A stretch of 64,000 nt of DNA, taken from assembly GCA_022113835.1 (NCBI GenBank), contig JAILWY010000006.1, forward strand, positions 5,580,001 to 5,644,000, given 5' to 3'. The stretch is from Atopsyche davidsoni (lineage: Eukaryota; Arthropoda; Insecta; Trichoptera; Hydrobiosidae). The notes under the pieces were generated by a model that saw only the letters and a list, made by a program, of their open reading frames with translations, was not told the DNA's origin and searched no databases. The translations under genes and the position numbers were made by a program. Of the stretch, positions 25,801-36,418 are shown piece after piece (positions within the stretch are counted from its first letter, which is position 1; each line of letters starts with the position of its first letter).

Positions 25801-28800
25801 TTGTTTTAAGATTGTTTCAAATATAATGACCTGTGCCATAACAGATACACAATAATTGATTGAGCGAGAAAATCATATTTTTGTAATACAAAAAGAAAAA
25901 TCAAACACGTGCAAAAATTACTGATGACCGAAAGCGGTTTAAAATGAAATATCGAAATTATATAGGCACTTATTATGGGCAGTATAATATGTATGTATAA
26001 TCTCATGCGGATCTGCGAAGTGTTGTTTATGAACAAATAATTTAAAGACCAGAAAGAGATTACTTTTATTAATATTTAGTTATATGTAGTTAATGAACTA
26101 ATTTCAGATAAATATCATATATACTGTAAGTTGTTGCCTGTAAAAAAAAAAATATTTTTATATAAGCACTTACACTAAACCACATAAATAAGCATCTGTT
26201 GAAAAAGTAAAGTAGACATTCTGTACGCTACGCCATCATATGAATATGCTTTTTTTAACCTATGAATATTATGGTTATTAAAAATTATTTTTCCAGATAA
26301 CTATCGTATAAAAAGAACGTGGCTAAAATTATTAAAATAAATTCCTGGTAATTTTATTTCACCTCTAATTTATTATTTATGAAGTTACGTGATATCAAAT
26401 TCAGATGCATTGTTTGTTATGCTTGGAAAATCGTGTGTTTTACGCAAATGACTGCCAGACAATGATATTGTTTGTTTTCGTTATTATGTTATATATTTAA
26501 AAAATTACAATTGATGCAAATAGTCAAAATAAATTATTCACTTATACCACTTAACATCAATTGAAAATATCAAGCATCAAGTTAATCTTAGTGATGGAAA
26601 TACAACAATATTTCAAATATCAACAAACTCAGATTTATTTAGTCTTAAATAATAAATATTTTATTTGTATTTTACCGATTATAGGAATCTAAAAAAACTA
26701 ATTTAAATATTCTCACAAAAAATAGTTTTAAATAAAAACTTTAGAAACTATCCCATTTAAAAATGTATGAAGGACAAATCACACAAACAACGTATTTTTC
26801 TAAAATATACAATATTATTTCTTATAGCAGAAATAAAACAAATTTTACCAGCTAATCCAGGCAACCTCGCTCTTAATGATTAAGCACCTTGAAAGCACCT
26901 AATTTATATAATATCAGGTGCAATCAACCGTGACAACGCATTCGTGCACTTTGCCACGAAACGTGTCAGACTCGCATTGTTTGGTCAGGTGAAGCGCGTC
27001 GCGGCGCCCCGCCAGGGCTGCCAGACGCCAGGCCAGGCCTTGCAAGGCCAACTCGATCAAAAGCCTTGTGTACTTTATATTATAATCTGTACTTATTTTC
27101 GTGTCGTTTTGGATGATGGAGTTAGTGAACACGAGGTCGAGGATTACAGAACAGAAATATTACGAATATACATAAATATTTGGCTAAAAAAATGTACTTG
27201 TTTTGTTACGATATACAGTCGTTGAAATCAATAAGGCTTTATCAGGATATATCAAAGACAAGTCATGTGGGGGTCATACTTAAGTATTTTTAATTTCAAT
27301 AATATGTAGGAGTGAATTCAAAAGTAAATTATTTTACTTAAAGCATTTGAGTTAGTGAAATAATACTATTTAGCTGAACGTCTTGGGTGTGGCAAGGCAT
27401 GCAAATAATTGCACCACACAAATTATACGTCTACACAAGCAATAGACGGGGAAGGAGATTTGCTGTTCTTACTTGTAGATATTTTTTTTATAAGGTGTGT
27501 AATAACACATTTTATCAAAAAACGTATGTAACATTAGTATATATATCATGGAACTTTTATTAATAAGAATATTCAACATCTTACGTTGCGGCTGAGTTTC
27601 ATTTAAATAAATATTTAAACCCGAGACGTTTGTGCCTATTTTAAAAAAGCTTTTCAGGGGACATTGCACATAGGCATTTTTAAGCACAAAGCTTAAAACA
27701 CCCAAACAATATAACTGTAAAATGGCAAACGAACATAACGAGGCACAAATTCACAAATACGTTGTTTTTGTTGGCAAAAATGTCAATGTCGCAATGCTAT
27801 CGACAAACGAGAGCATTGAAAAATTGCAAAGAAGGGCAAACGTTCCCGAGGTTTACTGCGACGGTAGCGCTGACGGGCCTCGTGCCAGCCCTGCCGGCCC
27901 GGCCGGGGCACGTAACGGGCGGTGGACTTTCATACGCGTTGCGCAACTTCGGCGAGCCCCGAGAATCCAAAGCGGCGCGAGTGCGTGAGGCTCGCCGTTG
28001 AGTAATCCATTATGTGATCGCGTCGTTACGATTGTTACACGAGTCGTTATGAAGATGTCTTTTGTGGTCATGAGCACCGAAGGAAGTGGCTTGCATTACG
28101 CATTTGAGCACTGGGCGATATGTGCGTTAGTTCCGGAACCGCGCGCACATCATCCTGGGCTGGTTTTGTATGAAACATTTCATATTCGTAAATGTACAAT
28201 AGAAAGCTCTATGTATCTTAATAGCGTGGCACTAAACTATGAATTAATTAATTACTGCATTAATAAATTTGTTATTCGCGGTTCACAATTTATGAATTAA
28301 TAAAATTTCCTCTTTTCTTCCTCGATATATATATTTTATAGATTCTAAATAAAATGTAAGTACTTACTTGTAATATAATCCCCATGTATTTAGTATCAAT
28401 TATGAATACTTTTATCTTAGGTCATTTATTTATTAGAGCATGAGCTAGTGACGAGCAGTAAGCTTAATCACCTCCAACGCACTGATAATTTTATACCAGA
28501 TTAATATATTCGTATAAACTACTAAATATAACAACAACAAAAAATGCAACAGAAATCAAAACGCGTGTTTTTTTTTTCAATACTCCAGTGCTACTCTAGT
28601 CAAACTTATTAACCCTTTCCACTCCTATGTCGAGCTGGACTCGACATCGCGTTTCTTCACGCCAACTCCTATGTCGAGCTGGGCTCGACATTTTACAGTG
28701 TTTGGCAAAAGTATATTTATTATTATTGTTATTACTTTTATTTTATCAAATCTTTTTTGTATGTATTGTGAAAGACATACATTAGTAATTTCGTGATATT

Positions 28801-31509
28801 TTGGTAAGTTATTCAAAAGTATTATTAGCTAAATATTTACGAGAATGTAGCACTTTTTACGATTTTGTCACTCGACGGAGGCGGGCGGTTGCCGCCATAA
28901 AGAGTCAGGTAGCAAGACCCTGCAAACAATAACAGGTACCGAGTATGTTTGTTATTTATGAACAGTTAGTTAATCAGATAATATAAATATGGGCGAGGTG
29001 GTTGTCGCAGACCAATACGCAACATCCTATTCTTTTATGCGAAAAACATTAAAATGGTGGAGAAAACTGTTTTTCTAGGGTCTAGAAACCTCCATAGAAA
29101 ATGCATATATATTGTATAAAGAATGCAATAATAATGCAAATCCAATAAGCTATAAAGCATTTAGAGAAAAGTTGTTACTGGAGCTCATAGGAGACTTTCG
29201 TGCTCCGATATCAAAATCAGGGCGATTATCCACAGGTGACACTGTTCAGCGCTTAGATGGAAAAAGTCATTTTATATTTTCTAATTCTCAGAAAAAACAT
29301 AAAAATTGCATGGTGTGTTCCAATAGGAATGTTCATGGAGGAAGAAGAGAAAGCACATTCTGTTGCGAGACCTGTGAAAGGAAGCCGGGCCTCCATCCAG
29401 GAGAATCTTTAAAAAAATACCACACCAAAATAAATTTTAATATTTAAATTGTACGCAAAATAAATTATTGATAGACTCTTATCTCTTTTTTTTTACTACC
29501 TTACAACTAAACAATCATAACAATATCATAAAAATATGTTATTAATTTGTTTTATGATTATAAGCTATTGTGTAACAATAACATCTAATTTATTAACAAA
29601 AATCTCATAATTACCTCGGAGTTGGTAAACGGAAAAATTAAAAAAATCAAAGAGTGCAAAGGGTTAATAGTCCATCGAACACCGATACTAAATAAATACA
29701 TTTGTTTGATAATTATTAGCATGATTATCGCAATTTGTATGTTCCAAACGAAGTAAATTAAACTTTCTCGTAAAAAGTAGTTTCTCAGTAATGACTTCAA
29801 GCCCGTCACAGATTCCCAATATTTTTAACTGAAACGATTACAATTTATAAATAATGTTTTGAAGACATTTTTTGTATACGAGCATTCAATTAAATAATCG
29901 AAATGTGAACATTCGAATCTGGATTACGTCCGACCTTGCAATAAATGTTGCACATATTGGCTTGCACTCATAAAAAACGTGACACTCCAACAAACCCACT
30001 ATACCAGAAGACGTTTTAATGAATTTAAACTGGTTTGACTGAAGCAGGGGTGTACCACTCAGTGCTCTAGTACCTTTGGTAATGACTCTAGTGCAATTGT
30101 GATTATTTCATAGATTATTCATTGTCATGTATGCCTGCAGAAGAAGCCCAATTTTGAATAATTTGTAAACTGATTTAGAAAAGTTAAATAAAACAGACTG
30201 GAAATAAAATACTGCTATACACAAGAAAACTCATAATATACTCGTTCATTTTATGTAAAAGACACGAAACAAAAATTTGAAACATTTTTTATTACGTATT
30301 TCAATAAACAAATTAATAAAATGTGAAGTTGCCAACTAATGTTATTTTACAGATTACAAGAGTCAACAAGAAAAATATAATTAAATATTATGATTTCCTG
30401 GAGAAAAGTTTCCAAATTTGCTAAGAAATATAAATTGTGTTTTATGACTTAATTTTTATTATTTTATTTAAAAAATCAGTGATGGTTTGTTAACATGATA
30501 ATCAGACGTATACCATGTGTCGAGAAAGTTATTTGACATTTTAAAACATTATTTCGATGTTTGCAATTTCTCCGTTGTAGAAAGTGATTCGATACCTTAG
30601 TTATTCGAGAACAAAACACACTTAAATAAGCATAATAGTACTGTAGATTATATTTTCAAAATATTTCTTTCAGTTTTATTAAAAAAAAAAAAAGTCTATT
30701 TAAGTACCGACGTAGTCATTGTCTGGGAATTTTCGCCACTTTAAACTCATTCCTACTCGCAGTTTCTATATGCTGTCGAAGCCTCCAATGTCGACACTCT
30801 GAATCACTCTCCCTCCATTGAGTTCGCCGGAGTAAATCGTTTCATCGGAAGGTAAAAACGAGTCTACCCGGCCCGAGCATTTGAGCAATTGTCCTACTTT
30901 TGTGTTCACATTTAATATTTGTTGCGACAAAAACCAAACGAAGTTATTTTTAATTGTAGCTTTATTAAAGACCTTCACTGGTTGAAAGATAAAATCATTG
31001 ATTTCTAAAATAAATATACGCCAAAATGGCTCTATATAATGCAGGATATACTATTCCTGTAATGTTTTAATAAAAATTATATTTAAAAACTATTAGGCTA
31101 TATTATAGTAGACATAAATTCATTAGTTGAAATTAAAAAAATATATAGTGCAAACAAATAATTTAATACAAATATTATATTAACGAAATATGTATGTCCA
31201 AATACTTATCCTTTGTGTAATGAAAAACCATGTTTTATGTCTGTCAGTTTTTCCATTGAATTAAATGTTATTAAAATGTAATTCCACCAAGTACGTTCTG
31301 TCAAAAATATTGAATATGTAAGCAAGTTCGCCCTAAATATTTATTTATTCCTTTGACGTTGCAGCCAATACAAGCGCTCCCCCGACCGCAACAAGGAGTT
31401 CTACCTGCTGAGCGTCTTCCTCGGAAACATCGTCGGGTCTCCGAGTCTGTGCCACCAGCTCGCCAAGAGGGGCAGGGCGTGTCTGCCTGACGACGACTGG
31501 ACGCAGTGA
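19674..31509 (+). CDS. DM4/DM12-family secreted protein, 179 residues, three exons
   Basis: Exons 19674-19878, 23374-23563 and 31365-31509 join in phase (205+190+145 = 540 nt, stop TGA). The product starts with a hydrophobic signal peptide ending near residue 32 (ALAQ). A basic run RRRTRR at residues 72-77 is a plausible furin-type cleavage site. The C-terminal half has the features I know from the insect DM4/DM12 family (Pfam DM4_12): a cysteine pair C103/C109 in [11 protein letters not shown], then [24 protein letters not shown] (C161) and [11 protein letters not shown] (C171). Four cysteines suggest two disulphides in a secreted domain. The biochemical role of this family is unknown to me. 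Length is typical of short family members. The next gene (36297) carries a related module on the same strand. Introns of 3.5 and 7.8 kb hold transposon insertions. The family call is strong; the exact start is supported by the signal peptide. Confidence 0.88.
19879..23373 (+). other. Intron 1 of the DM4/DM12 gene
   Basis: A 3.5-kb AT-rich intron with GTATGT donor and CTGTTTTCAG acceptor. Its only structured content is the short retroposon-like insertion at 21726-21864. I see no exon-like sequence in it. Confidence 0.8.
21726..21864 (+). mobile_element. Short hairpin retroposon-like insertion, copy 1 (14-bp target duplication)
   Basis: The insertion is flanked by the 14-bp direct repeat ATAATTTCAATCAT (21712-21725 and 21865-21878). 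Its 5' part is a hairpin: about 21724-21765 pairs with 21777-21817 with one mismatch and one bulge, leaving an 11-nt loop. The 3' part contains TGGAGTATTACAAAATAAAT and ends ACCAGTTCCATT. The same start (AATAAAA.TAAAACCA) and the same end occur in the insertion at 63385-63472, flanked there by a different 15-bp repeat. Variable 14-15 bp duplications fit target-primed reverse transcription, as for SINEs, but no tRNA-like promoter is visible. Confidence 0.7.
23374..23563 (+). CDS. Exon 2 of the DM4/DM12 gene: first cysteine pair
   Basis: Acceptor CTGTTTTCAG, then ATACGTACAGG. In the phase set by exon 1 it reads [32 protein letters not shown] and IYERVC, ending at CTCAG with donor GTTAGT (phase 2). 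The exon is about 65% GC against an AT-rich intron on both sides. It carries C103 and C109 and the basic processing-like site. Confidence 0.87.
28622..28693. repeat. Two direct subterminal palindromes of the piggyBac element
   Basis: The block CTCCTATGTCGAGCTGG.CTCGACAT occurs twice, 43 bp apart, and each copy folds on itself (TGTCGAG pairs with CTCGACA). The location immediately inside the terminal repeat suggests transposase-binding sites. Confidence 0.75.
28974..29447 (+). pseudogene. piggyBac transposase C-terminal fragment (DDE_Tnp_1_7 end plus cysteine-rich finger)
   Basis: The frame reads [19 protein letters not shown], a decayed version of the MGGVDxxDQ...YS..RKT segment near the end of the piggyBac catalytic domain, then [10 protein letters not shown], an in-frame TAG at 29076, [11 protein letters not shown] and a C-terminal cysteine-rich domain (C-x-x-C, then CCETC, then H near the end, LKKYHT). 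This ring/PHD-like finger at the C-terminus is typical of piggyBac transposases. The N-terminal and most catalytic aspartate regions are missing, so it is non-functional. Confidence 0.88.
31365..31509 (+). CDS. Exon 3 of the DM4/DM12 gene: diagnostic domain end
   Basis: After the acceptor GCAG the sequence reads (S)[38 protein letters not shown] and CLPDDDWTQ, stop TGA at 31507-31509. The order tyrosine/phenylalanine-rich helix, SP.LC and RGR.CL is the best family signature in the gene. The long minus-strand frame overlapping this exon (31301-31633) is its shadow. Confidence 0.9.
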
Positions 31510-31901
31510 GGACAAAGCAGAAGCGGGGACGAGGACCAGAGACTATTAAAAATATATTGAAGATGGACGGGAAATGTACAATGATGCGTGATATGATGGT
31601 ATGCTTGAACGATGCTAGGTATAATTGAAACACGTATGATTAGTTAAATAATAATTGTTGATTTTTTTATGTGTTGAGACAATTGGATAAAATTAAAATA
31701 ATTGTGAAAGAAAATATGATTTGAGTTCGTTCACCTGTAGATATTCAGTACCTTTTACATAGTTTATTTTCGTTCCAATATATTATTAATTACAACCGCG
31801 ATTGATATTAATTGTGACGAGCAGTAAGAAAAAGCAGTGTCATTTGGCTGTTGGTAGATATCCCTCATGCTTTAGTAAAACCTCGTATAAATAGTATCAG
31901 T

Positions 31902-31907
31902 AATAAA
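31902..31907 (+). terminator. Candidate polyadenylation signal of the DM4/DM12 gene
   Basis: The first AATAAA downstream of the stop at 31509, giving a 3' UTR of about 400 nt. The AT-rich context makes chance matches likely. Confidence 0.35.
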
Positions 31908-34900
31908 TGAGTTAATTTAAAAAATATATTCAAATTAATAATTATAGTTCAGTCAGTCGTATGTTGTGTGTTTCAATTCAGATCAAAAATCTTCCACAGA
32001 AATCGGGTGCATCCCCAAAACGTAAAATTGATAAATTTTTTATGTTTTCAAAAATATAGAATTGAAATCAATCACACCTCAAATATTACATAAATCGACT
32101 GAATTTGGCTTTGTAACAATATCTTGCATCCAATTATTTAAAAACAATGTATCACTAGGCATATATTGAATAATAAATTGTCTACCGAATGACTAGTAAA
32201 AATAATACAATAGTATTTTAAAATACGGATACATTAAAAAAATCTTTATAACAAAAGATTCTGTCAAAAGTCAATTTGTGGTTTACGGGTTGTTACCTTA
32301 TCATGAGCGATGTTTTTTTTTCGAAAGAGACAGGCTTTTGTATATTTTTCGTGGATAGGATAACAGCGACCTTTATTCCAAGCCAGCCTTTTGAACATTG
32401 ACTCTAGTGAATAGTGGATTGAATGCTCTTACCCAAGTATACAAGGTACGCAATGCAAGACACGATGAGAAGATTGTGATGAAGAGATTAAGGTGTTTCT
32501 TTTTTAATAACCCACTGTGAAAAGGATCCAAAACCAAAAAGCAGTTAGATTTATGAGTTGTTTCAGATTTTTGTCATTATTTATTTAAATTGTATTATTA
32601 ATCATTACTTAGATAGTAGTTTTACATGTTGTAACATTTATTGAATAAACTGTTTAAACTTTATCGCTTTATTATATTTATACCATTACAGTCTACCCGT
32701 TTTGAAATATATTATAGATAATAGAAGTACAAACTTTTTTTTAAATTTTATTTTCAAATTATTTGATGCCAAAAAATATTTTATATTATATTATATGATC
32801 AATATAAAACTGTTATTTCATTGAGGTATAATTGCCGCGATTTTATATGGATAGAAAACTGGTTTTATAAAAAAACAAAAATTATATTGCCAATAAGAGT
32901 ACACAACGGTAGTGAAGAAATTACAATGGCATTGAAAAGACATACTAGCAAAAATATGGGTCGTCTATGTATAAAAACAAGAAAACAATAACCGCAAGCT
33001 ATGATGAAGCCAAAGCGGAATGGTTTATGAGGTTATCAAATCCGTCAGTATCTCTTTGTAAGAATCGATAGAAACTGCAAAAATTCAAGGCTTTCATCAA
33101 GCAATATCACGACAACGACTAACTGTGCACAGTATGTGTGAACTTAATATGCGGTTATTATTGTAATAAAGATGCAAAAACGTTCATAGCGGTCCACAAC
33201 CACGCACACAGCATAAAGGTTGTCATCAAGCGAAAGATAGAAACAAAAATAACTCCCAATAGTAAAAATGGATTGAATTCGGATTTTGTTTAATAGTAAA
33301 TGGCAAGTGATAAGTGAAAATAGTAAAATTATAAAAATAGTGTAAAAAGTTCAATTCTAATACAAAAAAGTATCACAGTACAAATGATAATATTAATAAA
33401 AATGTAAAATTCTTGTATTATTTATAAAAAGCGACATCTGTTTATGTGTAACAGAAATAAATAGTTACCTTGTAAATAATTAAAATCCAAAGATGTAAAC
33501 AAAATTATTTTATTACATTATCGTGCGTGGGGGGGGAATTTAAATAATAATCACTCTCTCCCTTTAAATCCATCTCAAAAATATTCGCTAAGAGTTTTGC
33601 ATGACTAAATCAAAATAAAATAACAACCAGTCGGTAGTTGGTTTGTGGGTGGTAACCACGAGTTAGAAACTTATAATTTATTAATATATGTATATATTAA
33701 TAATACAGACGAATCAGATGAAGTGTAGTGTACTGCTAACGATGACAATAGCCAGTTAATAAAATAATTTAATTAACCTCGAGTTTAACCTCCACTTAAT
33801 TTTAAATCTATGTACTTTTTCAACTGCACAACAAACTCATAAATCAACACGAAACTTCTTCTACTTCTAAACTAATTCTCGCTTCACTACATTTTTCACT
33901 ACTAAACTTATATAAAAAAAATACATGGATAACGTGTGTTAATTTTTAATTTAAATTTATTACTCATTTATACAAAAATCATTAGACAAAAAAAATAGCT
34001 CAACAATAATCTGACATTTTTAATAGAGTTGCCCAAATACAATTCAAACTTTTTTCTATGAATACACACCTCCATATTTTAGTGATTGATTTTAAAAAAA
34101 TACAGCCGACTGTTATTGCAACAATTTCGTAACACGAAGGAAAGTCCAACACATCCCACGTGGCATTTGTACAATGCTGAAGTCATGAAAGCAAAAGTAC
34201 GCCATTTCCAAAGAAGGCCAATGAAAGTTAGAAGAGTCTAGAAAAGATCACGTGTCATTGCAACAATAATACGATACATAAGTTGTCTATTTTTTATTTC
34301 AACTCTTTTCAGTCGTTTAGATCATCGATTGTTGATCAGAAGTTGATTCATAATTATTTTTACTTCTGATTAAAATAAATATAGTAAATGAGAAACGACT
34401 TACATCGACTAAAAATGTGTATCGTTTTTTTTCTTTTGATAATTTCTTCTGTTTACACGTAAAAAATACTGTGTAAAAATGTAAAAAGTTCTCTTAAAAT
34501 AAACGATATTGCGATATAACGCGGAAACCTTTAAAATAAAATTATTTAATTTAGCCAGTTGCCTACTTATTCATCCGATTTTAAAATGTCGCACCATCTT
34601 TTATTCAAAGAAAAAACATGGCAGAATGGTCAATCGAATCGCAAAAGAAAAACTGACACAATTTAACCAAAAATTCACAGTGTGATAAAAACATTATTCT
34701 TCTCAGCTCGATCGAAATGAAATGCAATACATTTTTTATAATAACTACTATAAATATAATGTACATACCCGTAATAACTCATTTTTGCACCGCGACTCCC
34801 GCCATTGTAAAGAAAGTCCGACGCACCAAATGTTCCACACTGCAACAATAGTGTAACCTTAAATTCACTCCATCACACTTTTTACACGACACTTCGTTGT

Positions 34901-35488
34901 CTTTAAATTATCGCTGCTTCATAAGTAAGGAATTCAAATCTAGTCCTTCAAATACTTTAACTCCGTATCGTCCTTGGCATAATTTTGAAAAACTATTAAA
35001 ATGTCAACACAAATGACGCGCCGAATACTAATTACCAAACTGGACATATTGCTAGCGTCACACGAAAAAACCATAGACAAAAATTTAAATGAATTGTAAA
35101 GCCTCAACCACACAATATTTGCGTAAAACACTTTTATTCTATTATTCGTTTTAATTGTACTTGAAAATATTATACATCTGTATAAAGTGTTTTTGATATT
35201 AAATATTCAAATTTGTTATTTTTACACCCCCAGCTCTGATACGATGATGAAATTGTATAGTGAAAATGAAGCTGTCATATATGTCGCACAAATTTTTATC
35301 GAACGTCATTTTTTGATGAATGATAATAACGAATGATAATAATAACGTGTCAAACAAATTACACATGATAAATATGTAAAAAAAAGTTTTATAAAAGTAA
35401 CGTGATGTAATTTAAAATCGGTAATTGCTATTGAATATAGTAACAATTGATTCTAAATATTATAATTTTACTTGCTATTAAATTAAAT

Positions 35489-36017
35489 TCCTGATCTGAC
35501 GTTTTATTTGGATTCATATAACTTTATTTTATGGTATATTTTCACTTTGGTTTATTTATATTATTTAGTTCATTATGTAGATAAGAGTATGTTCAGTTAT
35601 AAAAAAATATATACTTTAATGTCGTACCTTAAATTAATTTTATAGATTATATATATATGTGATGACATAGCGATGATCGTAATCGTAACGTAATTAAACA
35701 TCGTTTATTTCTATTTCATATAGTAAATATTTATTCCATATTTTATAATTTAAATAGTATTGTAATGTTCATTTGCAACATAAATATATTCCTGATTTAA
35801 CGTTTTATTTGGATTCATATAACTTTTATTTGTATATTTTCACATTTATTTCAATATTTAAGTTCATTATGTAGAAACTAAATTTTATGTGAAGTTGTTC
35901 TAAAAATATCAAATTTTAAAAGTATGTTCTGTTTTAATAAATAAAAAAATAATAACGTACCTTAAAATAACTTTATCTGTATATATAGACGTTAAAAAAA
36001 GCGATGACCACGATCGA
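35489..36017 (+). repeat. Diverged tandem duplication upstream of the second gene
   Basis: 35489-35688 and 35790-36017 align over their length: CCTGAT(C/T)T.ACGTTTTATTTGG, ATTCATATAACTTT, AGTTCATTATGTAGA, AGTATGTTC.GTT, CGTACCTTAAA and GCGATGA(T/C)..CGATCG-like ends are shared in order. Copy 2 is longer by small insertions. The duplication ends only about 180 bp before the inferred transcription start of the gene at 36297. Confidence 0.75.
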
Positions 36018-36197
36018 ACTGCTCGTCGCAACAAGACATCCGCTTTCTCCGGCGCAGTTCGCTGTGGATGTGGATGTACCTTTACGGACTCCGAGCCGGC
36101 TGGATACGAAAACAAACCTCAATATCGATTCAAAAGTCAGAGAGATCGGACACCGAAAAGCTGTCGTTCCAGCGAACTTCGAGCACATGTTATTTCG

Positions 36198-36202
36198 TCA
36201 GT
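36198..36202 (+). promoter_or_regulatory. Candidate arthropod initiator (TCAGT) of the second gene
   Basis: TCAGT, the arthropod initiator consensus, lies 95 bp upstream of the ATG at 36297. No TATA box sits 30 bp before it and I see no clear downstream promoter element. If used, the frame starting at 36004 would be outside the transcript. Confidence 0.3.
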
Positions 36203-36296
36203 GTTATTTGCAACCTGCGCACGTCTGAAGGTGCTAATTCTTTATGAGTGTAGTTATGAAGTATTCTGGTTAATAAGTGGTGTTCAGTTTACGAAA

Positions 36297-36418
36297 ATGT
36301 TGGGGATTTTCGGTGCGCTGTTCCTGACCTGTTTAATTCGTGCTGAAAGTGACAATAATGTAAGTTTCGTCCAAAATAGAGAACAGAGAAGAAATTATAC
36401 TGCAAACGACCTTATCAG
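36297..36418 (+). CDS. Exon 1 of the second gene: signal peptide
   Basis: Signal peptide MLGIFGALFLTCLIRAES, then DNNVSFVQNREQRRNYTAND. The exon ends ATCAG with donor GTAGAT (phase 2). The donor lacks the usual +4 A/+5 G pattern, but the next exon restores the frame exactly (AG+A = Arg). Confidence 0.82.

Larger units (their letters stand above)
28613..29663 (+). mobile_element. Internally deleted piggyBac-like transposon with TTAA target duplications
   Basis: TTAA flanks both ends (28609-28612 and 29664-29667). The terminal inverted repeats are CCCTTTCCACTC at the left and, read inward from the right, CCCTTTGCACTC: 11 of 12 identical, the CCC-type ends of piggyBac elements. Just inside the left end are two direct copies of a palindromic motif, TGTCGAGCTGG(A/G)CTCGACA (28629-28647 and 28672-28690), like the subterminal repeats transposases bind. 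Inside is only the C-terminal third of a piggyBac transposase (about 28974-29447). The element therefore could only have moved with help from an intact copy elsewhere. Confidence 0.9.
23564..31364 (+). other. Intron 2 of the DM4/DM12 gene
   Basis: A 7.8-kb intron with GTTAGT donor and TTGACGTTGCAG acceptor. It holds the piggyBac derivative at 28613-29663. GC-richer islands at 25180-25440, 26935-27065 and 27840-28140 contain short frames on both strands, but none matches a family or has paired splice sites; they may be decayed repeats or regulatory DNA. Confidence 0.7.
31510..36197. other. Intergenic region between the two DM4/DM12-type genes
   Basis: The first ~400 bp is the likely 3' UTR of the upstream gene (AATAAA at 31902-31907). 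The rest is AT-rich with no supported gene. The tandem duplication at 35489-36017 is listed separately. Confidence 0.5.

Noticed and set aside
27722..28300. Overlapping ORFs on both strands in a GC-rich patch of intron 2.
   Set aside because: Frames on both strands are equally open because of composition; no domain, splice sites or codon bias favour any of them.
36004..36228. A 74-codon plus-strand ORF upstream of the second gene.
   Set aside because: It overlaps the putative initiator and the end of the tandem duplication, has no signal peptide or family match, and is not in phase with any exon. At most an upstream ORF if transcription starts earlier.
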